Below are positions 1 through 9,926 of a DNA stretch of 44,543 nt, in pieces. The first letter of the stretch is position 1, and the number at the start of each line of letters is the position of its first letter. The notes beneath the pieces are model-generated. The model was not told the DNA's origin. It saw only the letters and a program-made list of their open reading frames with translations, and did no database searches. Source of the DNA: Guillardia theta CCMP2712 (taxonomy: Eukaryota; Cryptophyceae; Pyrenomonadales; Geminigeraceae); NCBI RefSeq assembly GCF_000315625.1, contig NW_005434596.1:375389-419931 (forward strand). Reading direction: 5' to 3'. Position numbers and translations under genes: made by a program.

Positions 1-78
1 GGAGGAGGAGGAGGAGGGAGAGGGAGAGAGGAAGGAGCAAGAGGTCTATGTACGTATCGCAGTAGCTCGCTCCTCTCT

Positions 79-2799
79 TCATGATGTGCTCCTTCCCTGG
101 CAGACGCCGCTCGGGCAGCAGACCTCGCTGTCGTCTCCTTTCTTCGAGCATGTCGAATCGTCACAGGAGCACCATCCTCCCTGCGCTCAGTGAGAACAGA
201 AGGAGGGGAGGAGGCAGAGGAGGGGTGAAGGAGAGGGAGTGAAGGGAGAGAGAAAAGAGGAGAGGAGAGGAGAGGAGGAGGAGGTGAATATCAAGAGGAG
301 GGCGAAGAGAAGAAAAAGTGAGAGAGAGGAGGAAGGAGTGTGCAGTACCTTGGTCTCAACGAATCGAGTGATCATGTCCAAGGAAGCGACAGGCTGGTCA
401 ACAAACTCAGAGAGAGGAAGAAGATGTGGGGAGTGGGGAGAGAGAGATGGGGAAGGAGAGGGAGAAGAGACGGTGAGCAGGGACGAAAGATCTAGAGGGA
501 AACGAGGTGTGAAGGGAGGGACTGATCAGAGGAGGAGGAAGAGGGGGAAGGGTAAGTAGAAGCACCTGATCGTGGGGCAGGATGTGCCCTCCTCCTCTGA
601 CCACCACCTGCGTCAAGTTCCCCCAGTGCCTCACGTAACCAGCGACGTCTGAACTCGAGGAAGACAACTTACAACACAGCATCAGCAGCTCGTCTCCTAC
701 CTCCTCCCTCCCTCTCTCCATTCTTCTCCTCCCTCCCTCCCTCCATCCATCCCTTCTTCTCCTCCCTCCCTCCCTCCCTCCCTCCCTCTTTCCCTCCCTC
801 CCTCCATTCTTCTCCTCCCTCCCTCCCCCTTTCCCTCCCTCTCTCCCTTCTTCTCCTCCACTCCCTCCACTCCCTCCCTCCCTTCTCCTCCTCCCTCCCC
901 CCTCTCTTTCCCGGTCCTCACTTTCGATTGCAATGCCATCCCTCTCCCCTCCCCCTCCTCCTCCTCTCTCCCCTTCTCTTTACCCTCTTTCCTCTTGTCC
1001 CCCCATCGCCCCTCCTCTCCTCTCACCTTGTACGGTCTTCTGGAGGCGGCATGAAAGCCGGCGCTGCCGTCGAACTTGAGCTTGCTCATGAAAGCTTCTG
1101 TTAAAGGTGCCCCCACTATGATGTCGAGGTTTCCTGCCAACACTTTCAGTTCCCATCCCTGCTCCATCCACTCCCTCCCTTCCTCCTGCTCCATCCACTC
1201 CCTCCCTTCCTCCTGCTCCATCCACTCCCTCCCTCCCTCCTGCTCCCTCCCTCCCTTCCTCCTGCTCCCTTCCTCTCTCCCTCCCTTCAGCCTTCAGTCT
1301 TCCTCTTTCCTCCTTGCCAGTCCTGCATATGCTGGTCCATTGCTTCCCCTCGGTCTCAGCCGCCCTCCTCCCTCCTCCTCTCCCCTTCCTCACCGGAGTA
1401 GATCAGGACCTTTGTCTTCGCGATCAGAGCTGTCAGCTCAGGGACCATGGAGCGCATGAAGTCGCTCTGTTCCAGTATGTCAACATGTCATGTTGTCTTG
1501 CAGACAACAAAAAACCTTGAGGCTCTTCTCACAATCAGATGCGTTGGTACCAAAGGGAACACTTCCAACATGAATTTGCTCCCTGACGTCCTTGGTGTCA
1601 AGATACTGCAGTGTTCGTCAGCAGACTCGCGCCCATTGACCAGCCCTCACCTCAGCATACAGGGAGAATTCCTGTGGCTGGTCAGTGTTGAGGAAGTTGT
1701 CGTAATCGTAACTGAAACAAAAGTTCTGTCAAAAACCTTCAATATCGTATTTACACTCAGTTTTGTCCTAGTTCGCACATCTACTTACCAACTTCTCCCT
1801 CCGCCCCCCACTCCTCAACTCTCCCCCTCCGGCTCCCTTCATCTACCACCACAACTCTGCCCCCACCATCCTTCCTCCGTCGTACCTCCCCGTGTAGTTG
1901 AAGAACAAACTGCCGTAAGGGAACAGGTCACCGTTAATCATCTCATCCCAAGTTTCGAACGCCAGCTCCATGTACTTGCTCTTGATCGCAGTGACGATCT
2001 TGGAGCACATCTCATCAAACTTCACCGATGCTGCTGTGTCTATCAGCCCCGTCTCGAGCAGCAGCTGCGGGTACACGGGGACCATGTTGATCGGATCAAT
2101 CCATCCGTCCCCGATGGCGATGCCGGCAAGGGGGACGCGTTCAGGGCTGTCAGGTACCAGCATGTCGTTGTGCTGCAGGATGGCGAAGCCGAAGGCAGGG
2201 ATGTAGTGGCCAGCATAGCTCTCCCCTGTAATGTAGAGGGGGACCTTGAGCGAGGAAGGGAACACAAGGTAGAACTGCAACAGACAGGACAAAAGGTTCT
2301 TGGCTACCTCCTCCTCTGTGGTAGGGTACCCTGACTGTGAGGAGGTGTAGGAGAATCCAGCTCCCACGGGGTTGTCGATGAAGAGGAGGGAGTAGCGCTT
2401 GTTCCATGTGGTCTCACGAGGATCCAATTTCACCTTCCCGTTCTGCTTCGAGAGAGAGAAGGGACCGATCTCATGGAACAGCCCGAACATGCTTGACCCT
2501 CCTGGTCCTCCCTGCAGCCACACGAGGAGAGGAGCAGCCGCATTGCCGTTCATGGCAGGGAAGTACCAGAAGAACATGTTGCTTCCCTTGAGGGCATCCA
2601 CAGTAAAGAACCCTGTGTAGGAGGTCAAGTTGCCCAGGTGAACGGCTGAGACCTCTTGAAGGCGCTTCGCCCGCTCCCCATGCTCGATCATGGTCGTCAG
2701 CGATCGCCCATGTTTCGGATGAAGCACGATGGAAGCCGCATGACCCGCGAGCATGACGAGGACGGTCAGCTTAGCGACTTCCCTGCCTCGACCCAGCAT
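79..2799 (-). CDS. Serine carboxypeptidase (peptidase family S10)
   Basis: A secreted or vacuolar serine exopeptidase that removes C-terminal residues. Eight exons fit in phase: 2799-1886, 1711-1651, 1605-1516, 1466-1394, 1133-1027, 667-566, 393-349 and 180-79, giving 497 residues, close to the family norm. The N-terminus has a hydrophobic signal peptide (about residues 8-22). The oxyanion segment WLQGGPGGSS lies near residue 94. The catalytic triad is visible: Ser194 in GESYAGHY, Asp383 in NLDIIVGAP and His443 in GGGHILPHDQ. The Asp and His sit in separate small exons, so the large first exon alone would look truncated. Closest in style to the vitellogenic-like (CPVL) branch. The last exon adds an unusual Cys-rich tail and is the least certain; the gene might end differently after 349. 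The start is the only upstream Met before the signal peptide. A GC-rich island begins about 20 bases upstream of it. Confidence 0.9.
721..900. repeat. Pyrimidine-rich CCCTCCCT low-complexity tract (intronic)
   Basis: A run of imperfect CCCTCC and TTCTCC units. It falls inside the fifth intron (1026-668) of the serine carboxypeptidase gene, where it reads as purine-rich on the transcribed strand. Confidence 0.85.
1161..1250. repeat. 27-bp tandem repeat, about three copies (intronic)
   Basis: The unit starting GCTCCATCCACTCCCTCCC begins at 1161, 1188 and 1215, an exact 27-base period, then decays. It lies inside the fourth carboxypeptidase intron (1393-1134), so copy-number change would not alter the protein. 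Confidence 0.85.
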
Positions 2800-2819
2800 G
2801 TTCCTTTGCCGTTGAGACT

Positions 2820-3425
2820 TCTTTGTGCCGCATCACCGACCCGCCTCAGAACTTGGGGCCAGTGCAGTCCGACGGACTCGGGACGGCGCCGCTCGCGGCG
2901 CCGGGCGGTACTAGGCTACGGTACGCCCGGCCGTTCCGCGCGCCCGGCCGGCCGCGGTCCCCCCCTGGCACCCGGTCACCGGGGCCCCGCCGGGTAGTAA
3001 AATAACTTACTACTGTGCCCCGCCGGTTCGCGGCCTTCAAGTTGCCAACTCCACTGTCACCTCAGACGCCGTGACGGGTCCGATACGGTCACCAGCCGCT
3101 CCGCACCGTCGGATACTAGCCCGTCGGCAGCAGTACTGGCCCCTCAAGTTGAGTTAAAAATCAGTACGAGGACAATGAGGAGAGTCGAGCCTGACTCGTG
3201 CAGTCGCTGTCTTTTCTCTTCTCGCCGTTTGGCCTGTGCGACCGTGGCAGTGTCCGACAGGGTCAAGCCTCCTCGACTCAGGCTCCTGATTGTCCTCAGT
3301 CGTACTGATTTTTAACTTAACTTTGAGTACAGAGAACAGTACGGTCATGGCAGTCATAAGTTCAACCGAACACTGAACCAGTTGACCGTCATCAAAGCTT
3401 TACTCAAAGCTACGGTGGTACTGAA
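2820..3425. other. GC-rich intergenic island A between divergent genes
   Basis: The stretch changes abruptly to GC-rich sequence built from short recurring words (CCGG, GGCGCC, CAGTAC, GGTCAC, CAGTC), unlike the flanking DNA. It has no convincing reading frame. It occupies the divergent interval upstream of the carboxypeptidase and of the small gene at 3740, and contains the inverted repeat at 3146-3324. Similar islands occur at 4945-5045, 10960-11530 and 28015-28345. A promoter-linked element, a decayed mobile element or a sequencing artefact are all possible. Confidence 0.6.
3146..3324. repeat. Imperfect inverted repeat, arms about 45 nt
   Basis: The left arm (3146-3190) contains GAGTTAAAAATCAGTACGA followed by GGACAAT. 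The right arm (3282-3324) carries the reverse complement with a few small indels (TCGTACTGATTTTTAACTTA, ATTGTCC). About 90 bases separate the arms. It could form a long hairpin or be a MITE-like relic. The right arm ends in a 21-base word found again at 38266-38286. Confidence 0.75.
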
Positions 3426-3739
3426 GTGACTGGTAGCCGCAGGTGCCCCTGGAAACATTCGTCACTCGTTCCGACGGAAATACCAGTCGAGCCGTGCCCG
3501 CCGCCCTGTTACCAGTCAATGATGACATTGAAGCTGTATGAAAACGGAGGATTTCAGGTTATAGCTTTTTACTACAAGGTATCTCCGGGAATCATCATGA
3601 ATTTCCGCATCATCCAGCTTTTATGCTGTGAAAAGAGCTGGTTTCGATTTGCAACCAGCAAACCTGGATAAGAGCCTAGTCGAGCCTGGTCGATAAGAGC
3701 CTGGTCGAGCAGAGCAACCTTGAAACCAGCACGTTGACC
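3426..3739. other. Upstream region with short duplicated word
   Basis: No supported gene. Around 3668-3714 the phrase ATAAGAGCCTRGTCGAGC occurs twice in tandem with small differences. An 81-codon open stretch (3426-3671) shows no recognisable domain and is not called. Confidence 0.4.
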
Positions 3740-4201
3740 ATGGCAGCAACGCCTCTAGCAACATTCGCTTGTATGTGGGGAGACAACGGGACTTGTTGTC
3801 CTCCCAGCAGTAAGCTCGACCCCATCTACGACTTCTCCTTCATGCACTCAGACCACTACAGCGATACCGCTTTCGTCGAGGACTGGACGCGAAGTGACGC
3901 AACAACAGTAGCGAGTAAGTGGTTGCCGCACGAGCACAAAAAGACTCCGGCAAAGAAACCAAGGGCGACACATATCTCGCAGAATCATCAGCATGGAAGA
4001 CCATCGTCTAGTCGCGGCAGCCATGCTCAGAACATTCGGAAGGAGAAGCATGAAGGACATTGGACGGGCTCGAGTCGAAGTGTGCAGCCAAAATGCAGAT
4101 TGAACGAAGTTAGAGCGAGGAACATGCACTCCCTTTCGAGAAACGAAGAGAGTTCGACAAAGACAGAAAATGATGAAGGGGCTAGCAGGCATATTTACTA
4201 G
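3740..4201 (+). CDS. Small hypothetical protein, 153 residues
   Basis: Open frame starting at an ATG in good context (ACCATGG) and ending in TAG. I do not recognise the product. The N-terminal 55 residues are acidic to neutral with four Cys. The rest is low-complexity, rich in His, Lys, Arg and Ser, and looks disordered and basic. There are no membrane segments or known motifs. Downstream (4240-4340) is AT-richer DNA with AATAAA-like words that could serve as a 3' end. It could be a lineage-specific gene or a chance open frame; codon choice does not settle it. Confidence 0.35.
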   Translation: MAATPLATFACMWGDNGTCCPPSSKLDPIYDFSFMHSDHYSDTAFVEDWTRSDATTVASKWLPHEHKKTPAKKPRATHISQNHQHGRPSSSRGSHAQNIRKEKHEGHWTGSSRSVQPKCRLNEVRARNMHSLSRNEESSTKTENDEGASRHIY

Positions 4202-4691
4202 CAGCACCAGAACAGTCAAAGTTACAAAGTCTTTACTGTTGGCGATCACAGGGATGTAAAGCAAAGGATAATGCAGCGATGTAAATAGAGCCTGAATGTA
4301 AGCAAGGAGAGTGCAATTATGTAAATAAAGTGTCAATGCAAAGCAAGACAGGATTTCTAAGGGTAGGTAGAGAGATCACGAGGGAGCGAGGGGAGGATTA
4401 GACTCTTTCAAGACTCAGCTGTTTTCAAAGTAGCGAATTGATCAGCCGTATTATCACATGGCGATCCAACTGTTGGAAACTTCCCTTCGCTGAGCACCCT
4501 CTATTGCTCCTAAGATGTTACATGGTAAACACTGTGAACATTTTCACGGCATATCATATGCATCTTCACACAACCTGTGCTGCGAACACAAAAGTGAGCA
4601 AAAGACGTACAGGTTTAAGGAAAATAAGGATATCACCCTTTTCAACGAATGCAAATCGTAGGTTTGGAAGCTGTTGGTTCAGTTCTGTTTG
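4202..4691. other. Intergenic region, no gene seen
   Basis: From about 4250 to 4350 a loosely repeated GATGTAAA / AAGCAAGG pattern recurs, possibly the remains of a tandem repeat. Otherwise I see no coding or RNA signal. Confidence 0.4.
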
Positions 4692-4931
4692 TTAATTCCT
4701 TCTCAAAAGAATGATAATTGAAGTCACGACGATGGAAGCCCGGAATATGTGGCGGTCTATGATGGTAGCATTCGATTTGTCAGCAGCAGATTTCACTTGC
4801 TGCACTGTGTCTTTGAATGGAACTTGTAGATGGATTGGACTGTCTCTTGACTCGAGGAAACTTGAAACCCAACAAGTGTCACAGTGTGTGACGATGCTAA
4901 CTGTAAGGCTTCTCAGAAATTTCTCCCACAC
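4692..4931 (-). CDS. Possible small tail-anchored protein or terminal exon (weak)
   Basis: A 79-codon frame whose last 40 residues look protein-like: a polar, Lys/Ala/Asp-rich helix followed by a hydrophobic C-terminal stretch (IVVTSIIILL) ending in RRN, as in a C-tail-anchored membrane protein. It could be the last exon of a longer gene. No homologous family is recognised and the upstream part is not convincing. Confidence 0.22.
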   Translation of the reverse strand: MWEKFLRSLTVSIVTHCDTCWVSSFLESRDSPIHLQVPFKDTVQQVKSAADKSNATIIDRHIFRASIVVTSIIILLRRN

Positions 4932-4944
4932 CCTCCGGAAATTT

Positions 4945-5045
4945 CTCCACCCAGTCCGGGCCCGCGCCAGTGCTGCCGTACGGCAGTTCCGCTACTACGG
5001 TACTACCACGAGCCCTGAGGCGGGTGTTGTCAAGTTTGAGTAAAA
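4945..5045. other. Short GC-rich island B
   Basis: About 100 bases with the vocabulary of island A (CCGGGCCCGCGCC, TACGGTACTACC, AAGTTTGAGTAAA). It lies about 0.5 kb upstream of the CHIP-like gene. Confidence 0.5.
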
Positions 5046-5186
5046 CTTTCTTTGAAACACGCGGGAACCATACAGGACTTCACGACGATGCTGGGATGAA
5101 GCAGGTAAGGGGGGGAGGACGAGGAGATGAACAGAGGGGAGGAAGGGAGGAAGGGAGGGAACATAGGAAGATGGAGAAGAGAAGGG

Positions 5187-5237
5187 AAGAGACGAGACGA
5201 GACGAGACGAGACGAGAAGAGACGAGACGAGACGAGA
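5187..5237. repeat. (GAGAC)n microsatellite
   Basis: About ten copies of the pentamer GAGAC with one GAGAA interruption, in a purine-rich tract (5100-5400) upstream of the CHIP-like gene. A good splice donor (CAG|GTAAGG) at 5103 just before it hints that the tract may lie in a 5' UTR intron. Confidence 0.85.
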
Positions 5238-5568
5238 TTGTGTTCAGGTAGTGGGAAAGGTAGCGGGGAAGGTAGGGGGAGAAGTGGGTCGGGGTTAAGG
5301 TGGAGGGTTTGGGGGGGGCGGGGGGGGGGGGAATGCAGGTAGCGCAGAATAGGGAGAGAGAGGTATGGAGAGGATGGAGGTGTGCGGAAGAGGGTAGAAG
5401 GGTACCCAAAATAGAGGTTCAGTGTTGACAAGTGACTGAGAGTGATTCCAAGGGACATCCCCACACTGTCAACGACGGCCACGAGTATTCAAGCAGAGAG
5501 CGAAACGGTGAGACATCACATCTTGTGAGAAATGACATTGACGTTGGTGCTTCTCATTCAAAGACATC

Positions 5569-6411
5569 ATGGGCGCTAGCAGGTTTCGAGAAGAAGGAAG
5601 GATTCTCTTTCGGGAGGGAGAATGGGAGAAGGCAGCAGAGTCTTTCACCAAGGCCATAGAAGCCTCATGCAAACTCCCCGTCCTCCTCACAAACCGCGCC
5701 CTCTGCAACCAGAAGCTTGAGAGGTGGGAGCTGGTGGAAAAGGATGCGCGCGAGGCGATCGAGCATCCTGAAGGAAGCACGTCGGTGAAGGCTCACTACC
5801 TGCTGGGCAAGGCGCTGCTGGAGCAGAAGAAGTTTGGACAGGCCATGGAGTCGCTCCTGAAGGCAATGTCGCTGTCCTCCTCCCCAGACTTCAAGTCCTA
5901 CAGGTTGAGCATCGATGCCGCTCTCTACTTCGCCAAGAAGAAGATCGCAGAGGAGAAGCGCTCGCTGGCGGTGCAGGAGGACGAGAAGGTCACGGCGAGC
6001 TGGTTGGGGCTAGTAGAAAGATGCTACAACTCGAGGACGGAGGAGGATGAAACCGCCAAGGGATCGGCCCAGGAGCTGAGCAAGGAGCGGAAGGATGCGA
6101 TACACGCTCTCATGCGATCACTTCGATCACGACAGGAGGGGAGGAAGGTGCCGGGGAGCATACTTCGATCACGACAGGAGGGGAGGAAGGTGCCGGGGAG
6201 CATAGTATGCAGCCTTAGCAAGAAGATCATGTTGGACAGCGCTACCTCCAGGAGAACGAGTACAGAGAGCCTGGCGGCAGCCGCACGCTCTGCATGGAAC
6301 AGCTCATCCCCAACGTGGCAGCCGCACGCTCTGCATGGAACAGCTCATCCCCAACGTTGCGCTCAAGGCCTTCATAGACGAGTTCCTCGCGGAGAACCCG
6401 CTACTCTATGA
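5569..6411 (+). CDS. CHIP/STUB1-like TPR co-chaperone with damaged U-box
   Basis: CHIP proteins use three TPRs to bind Hsp70/Hsp90 tails and a C-terminal U-box to recruit E2 and ubiquitinate clients. Residues about 4-110 are TPR-like (TNRALCNQKLERW, SVKAHYLLGKALLEQ) and are followed by the family's KKK-containing linker. The U-box begins (KVPGSIVCSLSKKIMLD) but its core is missing and the frame then changes. The true family C-terminus (EQLIPNVALKAFIDEFLAEN) lies in another frame, ending in TAA at 6421-6423. Two tandem duplications cause part of this: 42 nt in frame at 6121-6204, and 41 nt frameshifting at 6276-6357. The first TPR has Gly-Arg where the family usually has Gly-Asn of the carboxylate clamp. 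Either a recent pseudogene, a TPR-only allele, or an assembly error. Confidence 0.78.
   Translation: MGASRFREEGRILFREGEWEKAAESFTKAIEASCKLPVLLTNRALCNQKLERWELVEKDAREAIEHPEGSTSVKAHYLLGKALLEQKKFGQAMESLLKAMSLSSSPDFKSYRLSIDAALYFAKKKIAEEKRSLAVQEDEKVTASWLGLVERCYNSRTEEDETAKGSAQELSKERKDAIHALMRSLRSRQEGRKVPGSILRSRQEGRKVPGSIVCSLSKKIMLDSATSRRTSTESLAAAARSAWNSSSPTWQPHALHGTAHPQRCAQGLHRRVPRGEPATL
6121..6204 (+). repeat. 42-bp exact tandem duplication in the CHIP-like gene
   Basis: 6121-6162 is repeated identically at 6163-6204. It adds 14 residues (RSRQEGRKVPGSI-type unit twice) just before the U-box without shifting frame. Confidence 0.95.
6276..6357 (+). repeat. 41-bp exact tandem duplication that shifts frame
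   Basis: 6276-6316 is repeated at 6317-6357. The length is not a multiple of three, so the end of the U-box is moved out of frame. Confidence 0.95.
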
Positions 6412-6734
6412 CATGGGAGGTTAACGAGCCCTGAGTTTCTCCATCCTGCTCCCTCTTTTCCCTATTCCCTCCTTCTGACTTTCACGTGCTCTTCACGAGT
6501 CATCCTCCCTCCCCCTCCCTCCCTCCTTCCTGCCCTTCTATCTCTCGCTTGCTCTCTCGTGCTCGCTCTCGCTATCTCTCGACAAACAAGACAAGTCGCA
6601 GAAGAATACTTACATGTTCAATAGTCAGCTAGAAAGATGAAAGAAGATATAGAGATACAAAGAAGATGGTTCGGTGCTTGGCTGCCTATCATACACGTTT
6701 GCATGCGACTGGCCCTTGAAAAGATCCTGTACCG
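6412..6734. other. Convergent 3' intergenic region
   Basis: Pyrimidine-rich CTCC and CTCTCG tracts between the 3' ends of the CHIP-like gene (+) and the CW gene (-). No gene seen. Confidence 0.6.
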
Positions 6735-9700
6735 TCACTGCAAGCTCTCCCACTCGGTCTCGAGGACTGTCTGACGGAGTTCTGCTATCTGTGAGGCAAG
6801 GCTACTGCCGATGGAAGAAAGAGAGTCCTCCAGTCCCCTCACAGTCTTCCCCATCCCCTCAAGCGCTTCCGAGATAGAGTCCAGGTTCGCCTGCTCCGAC
6901 TCATCCCGGTACGGGCGGAGGAAATCTTCGCACCCAAGTCGCCATCGAGGGATCCTGACCTTGATCGGCTTCTGCTCGTTTCGCTGCTCGGGAGGTTGCT
7001 CGGCCTTCAGCTCCCGTCTGTCAGCAACCTCGCCCTCGAGATGAGGGTCTACGGCAGCGCAAACTCCTGTTTCTCCTCCATCAGCCGATGGCAGCAGCCC
7101 GAGGTCCTCGCGCTCTGAAGCCTCGAGAGCTGGCGGGAGTGAGCTGGGCCTTCCTCGATCGTCTTCCTCTATCTCCACCTCAGTCACGTCCACGTGCGAG
7201 GCCTTGTGGGGTACGCCCCTCTCGCTAGCAGCACTGTCTGCATCTTCCCAAGACATGCTATCATTCGACGAATCGTAATCTTCCTCAATGATCTCAAACT
7301 CGGAGCTCTCAGATTCCGACAATTCTCCACCAGACTGTCCAGCAGACTTGTCCTGCGGTTCTGAGCTCTTCTCGGATGGAGCCAAAGGCTGAGCATAATT
7401 GGTAGGGCGAGTACTCTTCTTCTTTTTCCTGCAGATACATCTATCCATGCGGCAAGAGCAGGCTATGCAGCGCAGCGCTCTGAGCTTGGAGCACCATTTT
7501 CCGTTCCTTCCAACCTTTGAGTTGTGATAGATGGCATCCGTTTTCCTTGCTTTCATCGGAATGGTCGACAACTCTGGAGCGATGAACTTTGATTCGGACT
7601 TATCCATGCTTGAGAAAGGCTTGATGTGCACTTCGTTCTTTCTTGCAACAGGCTGTGCATGGAAGACCTTGGAAATAGGCTTTGCAGTAGTTGCTTCAGC
7701 CTTTGGCATTGTTGGCTGCTGGATCTGCAGCAGCTTGGCACAAAATTCATCTTTTTTCTTATCACGAGGAATGGAAACGCCACTGGGCTCGGACTGTTTC
7801 GAGGGACTCGACTCTGCCAACTTACAAGGGCTTTTGGTTTCCTCGGGCTTGCGAAACGAACGATCAAAGGTGCCGTTCCTCCGGAAGAAGGAGAAGCAAG
7901 CATCGCAGATGGTGATGCCGATGTATCTCGTCCAATCTCTTCCTCCTGCTACAGTTTTGTCCGTTATCGTATGCCATCGTTTCGCTGGCTGTTGGAGAGG
8001 GCAGAGGTCTACCTCGCACAACTTAAGATTTCTGGCGGCGTGATCGTTGTCTTTGTCGTCACTCCTGGCTCCCTTGTTCACATTGTCAAAGTGAGCACTG
8101 CAAGTGACATCTTCTGGGCTGAGAGGCTGAGGAAACATCCTCCCCTTCTCGGCAGCTTTTGGAGCCGAAGAATCATTTGATGCTGTCCCTTCCTTGCCAA
8201 CGGATTCTCCTTTCGAAGCTCCCTCGGAGGCTTCCGGGGCAGCCCGAGCAGGCTCTAGACGCTGCTTCTTGTTGGGCGTTGACTGTCCTGAGTCTGCGGA
8301 GTCTGAAACGTAAAGAGTCAAAGCAGACTCATCCTCATTGTAACAATGTCCGCAGGAGTCATGAAATGGGCACGAACAGAGTGGACCTCGGTGCTTACCT
8401 TTGCTTCTCTTGCGGTTGTCTGAGGATTTCCTCTTCATGTCTGGGCCTACAACTCTCCCGTCCTCGATCCAATACTCATTCTGGCTCCATTCCTCTTCAG
8501 CCTGGGTACTGTCAAATGGAACGACTACAACGCCTGGAATTTACCACATCGCAGGAGAGATTTGGAATCATGGAGCAGAAGAAGTGATTGCTCATCTGAA
8601 CAAACTGTCAACCATTCCATCCTCCATCCTACCAACAATTGCCCCACATTAATGGAATGATCATCGTGAATCCTCCGCCACTTCCCGCAGTGGTCGCAAT
8701 TGATCCAAGTCTTGAGGAACGGCTGTCAAGAATCGAAACAATGCGGATTGCCGTACCTCCTCCCCAATCTCTATGGAATGCCCAGCGCTCGAGGCAACTT
8801 CACCCGTCACTATCTTGCTTGTTGGCTGCTCTTGTCGATGTCGAATTTCGTGCAAATCCTTCAAACATCTGGTACACAAAACTCAGGGGAGGAATCGAGT
8901 GGAGGGGTTGTCAGTAATTACGTGGACTTTGGCAAACAGACTTGGGTTTTAAAGAACCTGCTATAGAACCAAGGACGATACTAAAGAAGACAAGTCAATG
9001 ACTAGCATTCATCAGTAGATAATATCTCACCGAGATCAGCAAGTTCTCTCGTTCCTTGCGAGACAAAGCTGCATAGTCTCTGACGAGATCTGCTTCTGCA
9101 GCCGCTCTGATGTGAAACAAGAAGATTCAGTTTTCCATTCGCTCGCATCAGTGATGTTCACAAGGGATTGGTCACCTGGCTTCTGCTTTTGCCTTCATTC
9201 TTGCTGTCAAACCATGACCACTGGTAGGAGCCGAATAATGCTTGGAAGGATATGAGGTCGGAGAGTCGCCGGCGTCTTGATACAGAAAACTGTCGTGGCG
9301 CAGATCGCCCAAGAGCTCTTCATTCGAAAGGGGTTGGCAGTCATAGAGCTCAACATCGTCGTAATCGTAAGTCCCTTTGTGTCGTCCACGCTCGGATGCT
9401 TCAACAAAACATGAGAACCATCATGTTGCACCCAGTCAACAAGAGCTTACCAGGATTCTTACTTTGCTGCATATCTATTGGGTCCCCTGCCGCATTTCCT
9501 TCACAAGAGTCAAGCGATGTGCCATGGCAGGATGTCAAGCCTGAGGGCGCAACAATCAAGCGAGGCAGGCTAAAACTTGTGCACTTTACCATTCTGGGCA
9601 TCCACAGACGGAGGGGCCGACGGGCTAGCAGGCACATCGCTCTGCAGGCACTGGCTTGACGCAGTGCTCTCATCCGAGATACATGACGAGGAGCTCCTCT

Positions 9701-9926
9701 CTGCAGCGTTCATCGAGCCACCATCCTCCACACCTTCCGCCATGCTGTCCGTGTCCTCGCCTGTGTATCTGATCTTGTTGTCATCATCGCGAATCGCTGA
9801 GAAGCCTTCCTGCAGATGAACCATGAAAGACTGTCCCACATGACCGCTACACTTCTCTCTGTTTGAGCCTATGTAGTACTCTTGCCCGTCTAGGATTGTA
9901 CATTTCGACACATGGTTGGCTGCCAT
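6735..9926 (-). CDS. CW-type zinc-finger nuclear protein
   Basis: CW domains bind methylated histone H3 tails. Ten exons fit in phase: 9926-9590, 9540-9451, 9374-9176, 9106-9031, 8980-8958, 8868-8757, 8722-8648, 8595-8545, 8501-8399 and 8302-6735 (877 residues). Exons 7-9 rebuild the CW domain: TWINCDHCGKWRRI (Cys288, Cys291, Trp294), then FFCSMIPNLSCDVAEEEW (Cys311, Cys319). No single exon shows the whole domain. Around residue 487 is a second cluster, ICDACFSFFRRNG, resembling the end of a GATA-type finger, and later CIACSCRMDRCIC. The middle is acidic and Ser-rich, and the last 50 residues could form a coiled coil. KRKSS and RKRSK suggest a nuclear signal. The start is the Met in AACATGG; an in-frame Met at 9977 or an upstream exon is possible. 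Intron 8398-8303 is a multiple of three with no stop, so it could be retained. Confidence 0.8.

Noticed and set aside
697-1393. Open frames rich in Gly, Arg and Glu on the minus strand around 700-1390
   Set aside because: Low-complexity translation of intronic CCCTCC tracts; only the short exon 1133-1027 within them is real.
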